Origin: an uncultured Eubacteriales bacterium | GTDB lineage: Bacteria; Bacillota; Clostridia; UBA1381; UMGS1253 | Reading direction: 5' to 3' | Length of the DNA: 40,977 bases | Assembly (NCBI GenBank): GCA_902492065.1 | Contig: CABUKE010000013.1 | Coordinates: 1-40,977 of the forward strand | Shown: one piece after another, positions 20,367 to 28,251 of the stretch | How positions within the stretch are numbered: position 1 is the first letter of the stretch | How the letters are laid out: each line of letters opens with the position of its first letter | Notes under the pieces: model-generated | What the model was told of the DNA's origin: nothing | What the model saw: the letters and a program-made list of their open reading frames with translations, nothing else | Database searches by the model: none | Made by a program: the position numbers and the translations under genes

Positions 20367-21644
20367 ATGTTTTTTGATACAGCGAAAATATATGTAAAGG
20401 CTGGCAATGGCGGCAACGGCGCGGTGTCGTTCCACCGGGAGAAATATGTGGCCGCGGGCGGCCCGGACGGTGGCGACGGCGGGCGTGGCGGCGACGTGGT
20501 ATTCGAGGTCGACACGTCGATTTCGACGTTGGCGGACTTTCGCTACAAGCGCAAATACGTTGCTGAAAACGGCGGCGACGGGCGCGGCGGGAAGTGCTCC
20601 GGCAAGGACGCGCCGCCGCTCGTCATCAAGGTTCCGGCGGGCACGCTCATCCGCGACGCGGAAACGAACCGGCTGATGGCGGACATGACGCCGCCGAATG
20701 AGCGCGTCGTATTGTTTCGCGGCGGCAACGGCGGGTGGGGGAACACGCACTTCGCCACACCGACGCGTCAGGTGCCGCGTTTTGCCAAAAGCGGGCTAAA
20801 AGGTGCGGAGCGTGAGCTGAAGCTGGAGCTGAAGCTGATTGCAGACGTTGGGCTCCTGGGCTTTCCAAACGTTGGGAAGTCTACGCTTCTGTCGTCTGTG
20901 ACATCGGCAAGGCCAAAAATCGCAAATTATCATTTTACGACGCTGGAGCCGAACCTTGGTGTGGTCGAGCTTGGGAAATACGGCAGCTCGGGCAGCTTTG
21001 TGCTGGCAGATATTCCCGGCCTGATCGAAGGGGCAAGCGAGGGCGTTGGGCTTGGACACGATTTTTTGCGCCATGTCGAGCGGACGCGCTTGCTGATTCA
21101 TGTGGTAGATGTGTCCAGTATAGAGGGGCGTAACCCAATCGAGGACTTTGACAAAATCAATCAGGAGCTTGCAAACTACGACGAGGTTTTGGCGTCGCGG
21201 CCGCAGGTGGTGGCGGCAAACAAAACGGATATTATCCAGGATGAGGCGGCGTACCAGGCGTTTTTGCAGGAGATGGAAGCCCGCGGTTACCGTGTGTTTC
21301 CGATATCTGCCGCAACGAAGAAAGGCGTCGCGGAGCTGATGGCACATGTCGCGGCACAGCTTGCCGCGCTTCCGCCGGTGGAAACGTTTGAGCCGGAACC
21401 GATGCTGGAAGAAATTGAGGAGGAAACGCCGTTCACGATTCGGAACGAAAATGGCGTCTACGTTGTCGAAGGCACATGGGTGGAGAATCTGGTCGGCTCG
21501 ACAAATTTGGCCGACGATGAATCGTTTAACTACTTCCAGCGTGCGCTGCGCCGCAAAGGCGTAATCGACGCGCTCGAGGCACGCGGCATCCAGGAGGGCG
21601 ACACGGTGCGCCTGTATGAAATTGAGTTTGATTATGTACGGTAG
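20367..21644 (+). CDS. obg: Obg/CgtA GTPase, ribosome assembly factor
   Basis: The 425-residue protein has the glycine-rich Obg fold at 1-157 ('IYVKAGNGGNG', 'GPDGGDGGRGG', 'GKCSGKDAPPL'). The GTPase domain follows with P-loop 'GFPNVGKST', G3 'DIPGLIEGA', G4 'NKTD' and G5 'ISAATKKG'. The C-terminal OCT domain is at about 350-425. It binds the 50S subunit and links GTP/ppGpp levels to ribosome maturation. The ATG at 20367 fits the usual Obg N-terminus (MFFDTAKIYVK) and has GAGG about 9 bases upstream; the in-frame ATG at 20358 overlaps that site. It heads a cluster with yhbY, nadD, yqeK and rsfS. Confidence 0.97.
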   Translation: MFFDTAKIYVKAGNGGNGAVSFHREKYVAAGGPDGGDGGRGGDVVFEVDTSISTLADFRYKRKYVAENGGDGRGGKCSGKDAPPLVIKVPAGTLIRDAETNRLMADMTPPNERVVLFRGGNGGWGNTHFATPTRQVPRFAKSGLKGAERELKLELKLIADVGLLGFPNVGKSTLLSSVTSARPKIANYHFTTLEPNLGVVELGKYGSSGSFVLADIPGLIEGASEGVGLGHDFLRHVERTRLLIHVVDVSSIEGRNPIEDFDKINQELANYDEVLASRPQVVAANKTDIIQDEAAYQAFLQEMEARGYRVFPISAATKKGVAELMAHVAAQLAALPPVETFEPEPMLEEIEEETPFTIRNENGVYVVEGTWVENLVGSTNLADDESFNYFQRALRRKGVIDALEARGIQEGDTVRLYEIEFDYVR

Positions 21645-21659
21645 TTAGTGGAGGGGTAT

Positions 21660-21956
21660 ATGATTACAAGCAAACAGCGGGCCTATCTGCGCAAGCTGGC
21701 AAATCCGCTTGATGCGGTCTACCAGATTGGGAAGGATGGCCTCACGGAAAATGTTGTAAAACAAATCAGCGACGCGCTCGAAGCGCGCGAGCTGATAAAA
21801 ATACATTTGCTGGAATCGTCGTTTTTGGACGCGCGCGAAACGGTGAATGAACTGGCGCGCTTGACGCGCTCGGAGCCGGTGCAGGCAATCGGATCAAAAA
21901 TGGTACTCTACCGGGAGTCGCGAAACAAAAAGCAGATTGAGCTTCCGAAAAAATAA
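21660..21956 (+). CDS. yhbY: YhbY/CRM-domain RNA-binding protein, ribosome assembly
   Basis: The 98-residue single-domain CRM protein starts 'MITSKQRAYLRKLANPLDAVYQIGKDGL' and includes 'ALEARELIKIHLLESS', both typical for YhbY, with a GxxG-like RNA-binding loop. It associates with pre-50S particles. GGAGGGG precedes the ATG at 21660. It starts 15 bases after obg and is surely co-transcribed. Confidence 0.94.
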   Translation: MITSKQRAYLRKLANPLDAVYQIGKDGLTENVVKQISDALEARELIKIHLLESSFLDARETVNELARLTRSEPVQAIGSKMVLYRESRNKKQIELPKK

Positions 21957-21972
21957 GCTGCGGGGGATAGCT

Positions 21973-22572
21973 ATGGCAAAGATTGGCCTTCTGGGCGGCA
22001 CGTTCGACCCAATCCATTATGCGCACCTCTTTATGGGGCAGCTATGCGCGGATTCGCTCGGGCTGGACAGGGTACTTTTCATTCCGGTCGGGGTCGCACC
22101 GCACAAATCGGTGGTCGCGACGGACGCGCTGCGCCGCTATGAGATGACAAAGCTCGCCGTTGCCGGGAATCCGCGTTTTGAAGCGTCGGACTACGAAACA
22201 AAAAAGCCGACGCCCTCCTACAGCGTGGAAACGGTAGAACATTTTAAGTCGATGTATCCGGACGATGAGCTGGTATTTATATTTGGCGAGGACTCGCTCG
22301 ACTATGTAGAGCGGTGGTACAGGGCGGCGGACTTGCTACGGCTTTGCTCATTTGCGGTCATGGGGCGCGGCGGCTTTACGTCGGACATTGAGCGCAAAAT
22401 TGCCTTTTTAAAGGAGCGGTTCGGCGCGGTAGTCTATTACGTACACTCGCCGGAGCTGGAGATATCATCCGGCATTATCCGCGATATGATCCGGGAGGGG
22501 AAAAGCGCGCGCTATCTTTTGCCCGACCCGGTGCTTGCGTTTATCAACGAGCATGGAATGTACAGGGAGTGA
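21973..22572 (+). CDS. nadD: Nicotinate-nucleotide adenylyltransferase
   Basis: This 199-residue enzyme makes deamido-NAD from nicotinate mononucleotide and ATP. The nucleotidyltransferase signature 'GLLGGTFDPIHYAHL' (5-19) with the HxxH motif and the C-terminal 'ISSGIIRDMIREGKSARYLLP' are both present. The ATG at 21973 follows a CGGGGGAT ribosome binding site; the gap to yhbY is 16 bases. It is followed by yqeK after 4 bases, the usual nadD-yqeK pairing of Firmicutes. Confidence 0.97.
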   Translation: MAKIGLLGGTFDPIHYAHLFMGQLCADSLGLDRVLFIPVGVAPHKSVVATDALRRYEMTKLAVAGNPRFEASDYETKKPTPSYSVETVEHFKSMYPDDELVFIFGEDSLDYVERWYRAADLLRLCSFAVMGRGGFTSDIERKIAFLKERFGAVVYYVHSPELEISSGIIRDMIREGKSARYLLPDPVLAFINEHGMYRE

Positions 22573-22576
22573 GAAC

Positions 22577-23170
22577 ATGGAGACATTTGACTTCGCTGCG
22601 GCGATGGAAAAACTGAAGGCCGTGCTCAAGCCGGAACGCTACGAGCATTCGCTCGGCGTGATGGAAACGGCGGGGGACATGGCGGCGCGTTTTGGCATGG
22701 ACGTCGGACAGGCACGGGTCGCCGGTATCCTGCACGACTGTGCAAAGAACATTGCGCAGGAAGAGGCGTATCAGTTGTGCGATAAATACGGTGTTGTGCT
22801 CGACGAGGTGAGCAGGCAGTCATACGGGTTGGTACACCAGTACCTCGGCGCGGCGCTTGCACGGGCGGAATATGGGATAGAGGACGAAGAAATCCTTTCT
22901 GCCATCCGGTGCCATACAACCGGAAAGGCCAATATGGGCCCGCTCGATAAGGTGCTCTACCTGGCGGACTTTACAGAGCCAAACCGGGACAAGGAGCCGT
23001 TTACAGGACTTGCGGAGCTGCGTGCGCTCTGTAAAACGGATTTGGACGCGGCAATGCGCTATGCGCTGGAAATCTCTATCAAAAGCATAGCCGACCGCGG
23101 GCGCATGATGCACATGGACACGGTGTATGCGTGGAACTGGATTTTGGGTAAAAATGATAAAAACACTTGA
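22577..23170 (+). CDS. yqeK: YqeK-type HD-domain phosphohydrolase (symmetrical Ap4A hydrolase family)
   Basis: The 197-residue HD-domain protein has metal ligands visible in 'RYEHSLGV' (His24), 'ILHDCAKN' (His53, Asp54), 'LVHQYLGA', 'IRCHTTGKANMGPLDKV' and 'YLADFTEPNR'. YqeK members cleave diadenosine tetraphosphate into two ADP. The gene starts 4 bases after nadD with GGGAGTGAG as ribosome binding site. Its last codons overlap a candidate -35 element for rsfS. Confidence 0.92.
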   Translation: METFDFAAAMEKLKAVLKPERYEHSLGVMETAGDMAARFGMDVGQARVAGILHDCAKNIAQEEAYQLCDKYGVVLDEVSRQSYGLVHQYLGAALARAEYGIEDEEILSAIRCHTTGKANMGPLDKVLYLADFTEPNRDKEPFTGLAELRALCKTDLDAAMRYALEISIKSIADRGRMMHMDTVYAWNWILGKNDKNT

Positions 23171-23195
23171 AAAATAAATCGAATTCGGATATGAT
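23167..23195 (+). promoter_or_regulatory. Internal promoter candidate ahead of rsfS
   Basis: TTGAAA (23167-23172) and TATGAT (23190-23195) with a 17-base spacer; the -35 overlaps the yqeK stop codon. Confidence 0.45.
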
Positions 23196-23221
23196 AAAAA
23201 GGAAATCACGGAGGTGGAGCG

Positions 23222-23575
23222 ATGCAGGCGATTGACAAGGCGAAAAAAATCGCAGAGTGTCTGGACAACAAAAAGGGGCGGCGTATCACGTTGCTGGAGG
23301 TCGGGGAGCTGACGAGCATCAGCGACTATTTTGTTATTGCGAGCGGCGGCTCGGCCGCACAAGTCAAGGCTATGGCTGACGAAGTGACGGAGAAGCTCGC
23401 GGAGCTGGGCTATACGCCCGTACACACAGAGGGCTACCATGTTGCGACTTGGATTTTGCTTGACTACAGCGATGTGGTCGTACACATTTTCTTGGAGGAA
23501 ACGCGCGAGTTTTACGACATTGAGCGGCTGTGGACAGATGCCGGCAAGGTTCCGCTCGACTTTTTGGAAGCGTAG
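23222..23575 (+). CDS. rsfS: Ribosomal silencing factor RsfS
   Basis: The 117-residue protein has the RsfS/DUF143 fold: 'TSISDYFVIASGGSAAQVKAMADEV' and 'WILLDYSDVVVHIFLEETREFYDIERLW' are conserved. It binds L14 on the 50S subunit and blocks 30S joining when nutrients are short. CGGAGGTGG lies just before the ATG. It ends the obg-rsfS cluster; a terminator follows within 12 bases. Confidence 0.97.
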   Translation: MQAIDKAKKIAECLDNKKGRRITLLEVGELTSISDYFVIASGGSAAQVKAMADEVTEKLAELGYTPVHTEGYHVATWILLDYSDVVVHIFLEETREFYDIERLWTDAGKVPLDFLEA

Positions 23576-23586
23576 ATACATGTACA

Positions 23587-23616
23587 AAAAATCACTGCCA
23601 ACCGGCAGTGATTTTT
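23587..23616. terminator. Bidirectional terminator after rsfS
   Basis: A perfect 13-bp stem (23587-23599 with 23604-23616, AAAAATCACTGCC) with an AACC loop lies between convergent genes; both sides end in A or T runs. Confidence 0.9.
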
Positions 23617-23626
23617 ATTTACAGGA

Positions 23627-23983
23627 TTATAAAAGGCTGTCCTTTTTTTCAAGAATTTCTGCCACAATGGCGCAGGCCGGGCAGTCGCAGTAGGTTTCGC
23701 CTGCGGTCTTGAGCTCTTTGGCGTGCGCTGCGACTTGCTTTGCCTTGTCAGCGCCAAAAAGCCGTGCCCCGTCGTCGGATTCGGAAAAGGCAATCAGGTT
23801 GTCAAGCGGCATAATGTCCGCTTCCAACTCACGGATATACGCTTCTGTTTCGCTCGCTTCCTTGTCCGTGCCAACTGCCTCAAGCCACGACTGCGCGGCC
23901 GCTTTTGTTTCCTTGCTGCACGTTGGTGCGTCTATCAGTTCCCGTGTTTTTTGAATTACAAATTGTAATGCTTCTGCGCTCAT
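23627..23983 (-). CDS. Small protein with a C-terminal CxCxxC motif, function unknown
   Basis: The 118-residue soluble, acidic, helix-rich protein has a cysteine motif near the end (YCDCPACA) and a second cysteine near the start (APTCSKE), which may bind a metal. Proteins like this are common in Clostridia; I recall some carrying an 'Hsp90' label in databases, which the size makes implausible. A GGAGG at 23991-23995 favours the second of two adjacent ATGs (23983, spacing 7) over the first (23986). It has its own promoter and shares a terminator with rsfS. Confidence 0.85.
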   Translation of the reverse strand: MSAEALQFVIQKTRELIDAPTCSKETKAAAQSWLEAVGTDKEASETEAYIRELEADIMPLDNLIAFSESDDGARLFGADKAKQVAAHAKELKTAGETYCDCPACAIVAEILEKKDSLL

Positions 23984-24014
23984 CATCAATCCTCCTCTTT
24001 TATTGGTTGGTTTT

Positions 24015-24043
24015 ATTTTACTATACTGTTTGCGGAAAGTCAA
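24015..24043 (-). promoter_or_regulatory. Promoter of the CxCxxC protein gene
   Basis: On the minus strand TTGACT (24043-24038) and TAAAAT (24020-24015) are 17 bases apart, about 30 bases before the start codon. Confidence 0.65.
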
Positions 24044-24088
24044 CTGCAGTTTGCTATGGCATATTGCGGATTGTTCTGGGAAATAGGC

Positions 24089-24117
24089 TTGTTTTCCAGC
24101 TTGTATTATGATAAAAT
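24089..24117 (+). promoter_or_regulatory. Promoter candidate of the division-associated cluster
   Basis: TTGTTT (24089-24094) and TAAAAT (24112-24117) with a 17-base spacer, 35 bases before the HlyD-like gene. Confidence 0.45.
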
Positions 24118-24152
24118 AAATAAAAGTGAATCAGCCCTGTGGAGGCGTACAG

Positions 24153-25391
24153 ATGAGAAAGTATGCATGGATTTACATTTTAATAGCCGTGGTTGCCGTG
24201 GTATGGGGCGTGCGCTTTTTTTTAAACCAGCCGACAGAAACGGAAACCGCCTACCCAGTATCGTACGAGGACACGGTAAAGGCATCCGGCGTGCTTGTGC
24301 GCAATGAAACGGTCTATAAGGCGGATACGGGCGGGAGCCTCCAGTCCGAGGTGAGCGACGAAGCGCGCGTGGCGAAAGGTAAAAAGATTGCCACAGTCTA
24401 TACGGACGGAATCGACAGCAATTTAAAAGTGGAACTCGATAATGTAAATGAGAAGATTGAAAAGCTTGAGAGCGCAACCGCGCAGTCCGAGGTTTTCGGC
24501 TCGGATCTTGTCACGATTGAAACACGGGTCAAGGCGAGCATTGACGAGCTGGTAGAAGCGTCGGTTTCGCACGATTTGTCGGAGCTGCCGGTCATCCGGC
24601 AGGAGCTGGAAAAGCTAATTAGTACGCAGCAGGAGGTGTCCGGCGCAGAAAGTCCGCGCCAGAGTGCGCTCGACGACTTATATGCACAGCGGGAGCAGAT
24701 TGAGGGGAGCATAAACTCTGCCAAACGCGATATCTATTCTTCGGCGGCGGGTGTGTACATCGTCGGCGTGGACGGCTGCGAGGCGATTTTAACGCCAGAG
24801 GCAGTTATGACGATGGGGGTAGACGAGTTTAGCGGCCTTAGCATTCCGAAGCGTTATACAGTCAAGGAACACTATAATGCGGGCGAGGATGCCTGCAAGA
24901 CGGTGGATAATGGCATCTGGTACCTTGCAGCTACGATGACGGCGGATACGGCGGCGGCAATTGAAGAAGCAGAAGCAAACCAGGCAAAACGGGGAAGCTC
25001 CCTCCATATTCGTATTCCGGAGCTGGATGCCAAAGAGGTTCCGGTTGCAGTTGAAACGGTTTCGGAAGAGTCGAACGGAAATGTGCTTGTCGTGTTTTCT
25101 TCCCGGAATTACATAAAAGGAATATACGGCGAACGCAGCGTAGAGGTAGAAATCATAAAAGGCAATTACGAGGGACTGAAGGTGCCGGCCAGCGCGCTGC
25201 GCGTCGTGGAGGAGGAGACCGGCGTATTTGTCAATACGGACGGTGTAGCACGGTTCCGTAAGGTGGACGTGCTCTACCGGGACGACACAATGGCAATTGT
25301 GGATAAAAGCGAAGAATCGGGATATTTGAAGATATATGACCCGGTTATTGTAGAAGGAAAGGATATTGAACAGGGAAAACTTATTAATTAA
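24153..25391 (+). CDS. HlyD-like membrane-anchored adaptor protein
   Basis: The 412-residue protein has one N-terminal transmembrane helix (about 5-22) and an extracellular part. A half barrel-sandwich ('VKASGVLVRNETVYKADTGG') is followed by a long charged coiled-coil (about 90-205), the second half ('SSAAGVYIVGVDGCE'), and a beta-rich C-terminus ('LKVPASALRVVEEETGVFV'). This is the membrane-fusion/adaptor layout of HlyD-type proteins, but no transporter gene adjoins it. It is followed by yggS and sepF, so it may take part in division or wall assembly rather than export. GGAGG lies 8 bases before the ATG at 24153. The role is unproven. Confidence 0.8.
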   Translation: MRKYAWIYILIAVVAVVWGVRFFLNQPTETETAYPVSYEDTVKASGVLVRNETVYKADTGGSLQSEVSDEARVAKGKKIATVYTDGIDSNLKVELDNVNEKIEKLESATAQSEVFGSDLVTIETRVKASIDELVEASVSHDLSELPVIRQELEKLISTQQEVSGAESPRQSALDDLYAQREQIEGSINSAKRDIYSSAAGVYIVGVDGCEAILTPEAVMTMGVDEFSGLSIPKRYTVKEHYNAGEDACKTVDNGIWYLAATMTADTAAAIEEAEANQAKRGSSLHIRIPELDAKEVPVAVETVSEESNGNVLVVFSSRNYIKGIYGERSVEVEIIKGNYEGLKVPASALRVVEEETGVFVNTDGVARFRKVDVLYRDDTMAIVDKSEESGYLKIYDPVIVEGKDIEQGKLIN

Positions 25392-25415
25392 TTTTACAGA
25401 TAAGGAAGCGGTTCT

Positions 25416-26123
25416 ATGACGGAACGGGAATTGTGCATTGCCGATAATGTAAAGCGCGTACAGGAGCGGATTGCCAATGCCGCACAGAAGACGGGGCGCA
25501 ACATGGAGGACATTAAGCTGATTTGCGTCACGAAGAATTTTGGCGTGGAGGATATGGCGGCGGCGCTTGCGTGCGGCGTGACGGCAGTGGGGGAAAACCG
25601 CGTACAGGAGCTGTGCGATAAGTACGATAAGGTTCATCCAAAGGAGTGGCACCTGATTGGGCACCTCCAGACGAACAAGGTGAAGTATATCATTGATAAG
25701 GTGGATATGATTCAGTCGGTTGATTCGCTGCATTTGTTAAAAGAGATTGAAAAACAGGCGGAGAAGAAAGGTGTCAGCGCAAATATTTTGCTGCAAGTCA
25801 ATACCTCCGGCGAGGAAACAAAATTCGGCGCCACGGTGGAGGATACCTATGCGCTGGCGGAGGCGGCGTCCGGAATGCGGCACGTTAAAGTGCGCGGCTT
25901 GATGACGATTGCACCGTTATACGTCAAAAACATGACAACTATGTTACATTTTGATAACACACGTAAACTCTATATTGACATTAAGCAAAAGAAATATGAT
26001 AATATAAGTATGGACTTTCTGTCAATGGGCATGAGCGGCGACTTTGAAGAGGCGATAGCCTGCGGTTCAAACATGGTTCGGATAGGAAGTGCGATTTTTG
26101 GAAAAAGAAACTACAATCTTTGA
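25416..26123 (+). CDS. yggS: YggS/PLPBP-family pyridoxal-phosphate homeostasis protein
   Basis: The 235-residue alanine-racemase-like barrel has the PLP-binding lysine in 'LICVTKNF', plus 'VGENRVQELCDKY', 'EWHLIGHLQTNKVKYI', 'LQVNTSGEETKFG', 'RGLMTIAP' and 'LSMGMSGDFEEAIACGSNMVRIGSAIFG'. It carries PLP and buffers vitamin B6 and amino acid pools rather than catalysing a known reaction. In Gram-positives it is often the gene before sepF, as here (38-base gap). AAGGAAG precedes the ATG. Confidence 0.96.
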   Translation: MTERELCIADNVKRVQERIANAAQKTGRNMEDIKLICVTKNFGVEDMAAALACGVTAVGENRVQELCDKYDKVHPKEWHLIGHLQTNKVKYIIDKVDMIQSVDSLHLLKEIEKQAEKKGVSANILLQVNTSGEETKFGATVEDTYALAEAASGMRHVKVRGLMTIAPLYVKNMTTMLHFDNTRKLYIDIKQKKYDNISMDFLSMGMSGDFEEAIACGSNMVRIGSAIFGKRNYNL

Positions 26124-26161
26124 TTGCATAGTGGATAATATTACGATTGGGGGACTGAAAA

Positions 26162-26605
26162 ATGGGTTTTATGGATAAAATGAAGACAGCGATTGGCCTC
26201 GGCGACGAGGAATATTACGACGAGGATGAACTCATCACCAACGACTATTATGAAGAACCGGAAGAGGAAGAGGTTGTGTCGAGTGGATTTGGCCGGAAGA
26301 ACAAGGTAGTCAACATCCACGCGACGACGCAGCTCAAGGTAGTTGTGATGCAGCCGGAAAGCTTTGAGGATGCGCGCGGGATTGCCGACCATCTCAAGAC
26401 GAAAAAGCCGGTTATTATCAATTTGGAGAGCCTTGAGACGGATGTAGCAAGGCGCGTTGTCGATTTCCTCAGCGGTGCGGTTTATGGGCTGGACGGCAAT
26501 ATCCAGAAGGTTTCGGCGGGAATATTCCTGATTGCGCCGTACAATGTCAGCATTATGGGCGACTTTAAGGATGAACTGAAAAACAAGGGCCTGTTTAATT
26601 GGTGA
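26162..26605 (+). CDS. sepF: Cell division protein SepF
   Basis: The 147-residue protein has an N-terminal amphipathic membrane-binding helix (MGFMDKMKTAIGL), a very acidic linker, and the SepF domain (about 55-140). The latter contains 'ATTQLKVVVMQPESFEDARGIADHLKTKKPVIINLE', 'VARRVVDFLSGAVYGLDGNIQKV' and 'FLIAPYNVSI'. It tethers FtsZ to the membrane and shapes the septum. GGGGGA lies before the ATG. Confidence 0.97.
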   Translation: MGFMDKMKTAIGLGDEEYYDEDELITNDYYEEPEEEEVVSSGFGRKNKVVNIHATTQLKVVVMQPESFEDARGIADHLKTKKPVIINLESLETDVARRVVDFLSGAVYGLDGNIQKVSAGIFLIAPYNVSIMGDFKDELKNKGLFNW

Positions 26606-26642
26606 GAGGCTGTAGTTTGTTGAAAGGAAAGGGAAGCGTTAC

Positions 26643-26906
26643 TTGGCAATTTTAAAATTGGCATTGAGCTATCTTTTAAACGCGGTGATTCTGTTGATTT
26701 TTCTTAGGTGTATCCTGTCTTGGATACCGGGGCTGCAGAACCGCTTTGTAGAGGTTGTGTATAATTTGACGGAGCCGATTTTGGCTCCGGTCAGGAAGCT
26801 GATTCATAAGCTTATGGGCGGCAGGCCAATGATAATTGACCTATCGCCTATTGTTGTATTTTTAATCATAGAATTTTTAATCGTTCCTCTGATTCGCGTG
26901 CTGTAA
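26643..26906 (+). CDS. yggT: YggT/YlmG family membrane protein
   Basis: The 87-residue protein has two transmembrane helices (about 5-25 and 65-85) flanking 'PGLQNRFVEVVYNLTEPILAPVRKLI' typical of YggT. The family is linked to division or osmotic tolerance and sits in ylm clusters. The only fitting start is a TTG at 26643 behind AAAGGAAAGGG, a rare start codon that may lower expression. Confidence 0.93.
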   Translation: MAILKLALSYLLNAVILLIFLRCILSWIPGLQNRFVEVVYNLTEPILAPVRKLIHKLMGGRPMIIDLSPIVVFLIIEFLIVPLIRVL

Positions 26907-26934
26907 ACGATGTGGGGCGTAGGAGGACTAAATT

Positions 26935-27714
26935 GTGGATAAGAAAATCCTGTCACAGGTCAGCGACGAGCAGAAAAGGCTGGCCATTTCTAAAATTATT
27001 GATACGGCCAATTTAGCCTCAAAGCATTTTGAGGCTAAATTTTCACATTTTTTAGACCCGGCAACGGTCTATTTTGTTCAAAAACATCTGCATTTTGACG
27101 CGGATTTGCAGGTGCGGCTCTGGGGCGGATACGAGGGCGCGGAGCGGCAGGTTCTGTGCTGTGCGCCTGAATGGACGGAGGTTACGGACGAGCTGTTCCC
27201 GATTGCCTGCATTGAGGCGCAGGGGTCAGCGTTTCACACGCTGTCGCACCGCGACTATCTGGGCGCGCTGATGGGTCTTGGCATTACGCGCGAGCAGATT
27301 GGCGACATAGCCGTGGAAGGGGAAACGGCGTACCTTTTCTGCAAGGCGGACATTGCCCCATATATTTTACAAAACATGCATAAGGTCGGCGCGGACGGCG
27401 TAAAGCTGAAGCGGATTGCGTGCACTGACGCTGCCATCACCGAGGAGCAAGGAACCGAAACGACGATAACTGTGGCGTCGCTGCGGCTCGACGCGGTTTT
27501 GGCGGGCGCGCTGAATATCTCGCGGGCGGCAGGGGCAGAATTGGTCAAATCGTGCAGGGTACAGGTGAATTTTGAGCCGTGTGTAAATTTATCGCGGATT
27601 TTGTCGTGCGGGGACTTGATTTCCGTGCGTGGATTTGGTAGACTAAAGATTAGGAAAATTGAGGGAACGTCGAGGAAAGGACGCACCTTTCTCCGCGTCG
27701 CCCGATTTGGCTGA
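26935..27714 (+). CDS. ylmH: YlmH, S4-domain RNA-binding protein
   Basis: The 259-residue protein has an N-terminal YlmH-specific region and a C-terminal S4 RNA-binding domain (about 178-250: 'RLDAVLAGALNISRAAGAELVKSCRVQVNF'). In Bacillus it acts in division-cluster context and in ribosome-associated quality control. GTG at 26935 follows AGGAGG with 8 bases spacing. A 14-bp perfect inverted repeat lies in codons 26-36. Confidence 0.93.
   Translation: MDKKILSQVSDEQKRLAISKIIDTANLASKHFEAKFSHFLDPATVYFVQKHLHFDADLQVRLWGGYEGAERQVLCCAPEWTEVTDELFPIACIEAQGSAFHTLSHRDYLGALMGLGITREQIGDIAVEGETAYLFCKADIAPYILQNMHKVGADGVKLKRIACTDAAITEEQGTETTITVASLRLDAVLAGALNISRAAGAELVKSCRVQVNFEPCVNLSRILSCGDLISVRGFGRLKIRKIEGTSRKGRTFLRVARFG
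27010..27041 (+). repeat. Perfect 14-bp hairpin inside ylmH
   Basis: AATTTAGCCTCAAA (27010-27023) and its exact reverse complement (27028-27041) are separated by GCAT, followed by TTCACATTTTTTT. It lies about 75 bases after the ylmH start and looks like an attenuator or a processing site. Confidence 0.6.
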
Positions 27715-27763
27715 CGGTATGATTCAGACAGAAGAAAAATACAATACATAAGGGGGATATGGT

Positions 27764-28234
27764 ATGCTTACGCCGCTGGATATTGAGAACAGAGAGTTTA
27801 AAAAAACAATGGGCGGATACAACCGCGACGACGTAGAAGACTTCATGAGCCTGCTTTTGGTGGACTATGAAAAGCTGTATAAGGAAAACCTTGCGTCACG
27901 CGATAAAATCATGTCGCTGAATGAGGCGGTGGAGCATTACAAGGGGCAGGAAGAAACGATGCAGAACGCCATTTTGGCGGCGCAGAAAGCGGCGGATTCA
28001 CTGGCGAAGACGGCGAACGACCAGGCTGACCTGATTATTCGTGAGGCAAAGGCGAAAGCGGCGGAAATTATCCGCGAGGCAAACGCGGAAATTGCGAAGC
28101 TGGAGTCAAAATATGCGGAGATGAAACAGCAGGTCGAAAGCTATAAAATGCGTGTGAGTGCGATTATCAAGTCTCAGCTTGATATTTTGGACGACCTGAG
28201 CGCCGAGAGCGGTGTACTGGAAAGTAATCAATAG
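27764..28234 (+). CDS. divIVA: DivIVA-domain cell division/polarity protein
   Basis: The 156-residue protein starts with the lipid-binding DivIVA signature 'TPLDIENREFKKTMGGYNRDDVEDFM' and continues as a long coiled-coil rich in Ala, Glu and Lys to about residue 140. It marks curved membrane at septa and poles. AAGGGGGAT precedes the ATG. It follows ylmH by 50 bases and precedes ileS by 17, the classical Gram-positive arrangement. Confidence 0.96.
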   Translation: MLTPLDIENREFKKTMGGYNRDDVEDFMSLLLVDYEKLYKENLASRDKIMSLNEAVEHYKGQEETMQNAILAAQKAADSLAKTANDQADLIIREAKAKAAEIIREANAEIAKLESKYAEMKQQVESYKMRVSAIIKSQLDILDDLSAESGVLESNQ

Positions 28235-28251
28235 GAAAGGACGAGGAAAGA

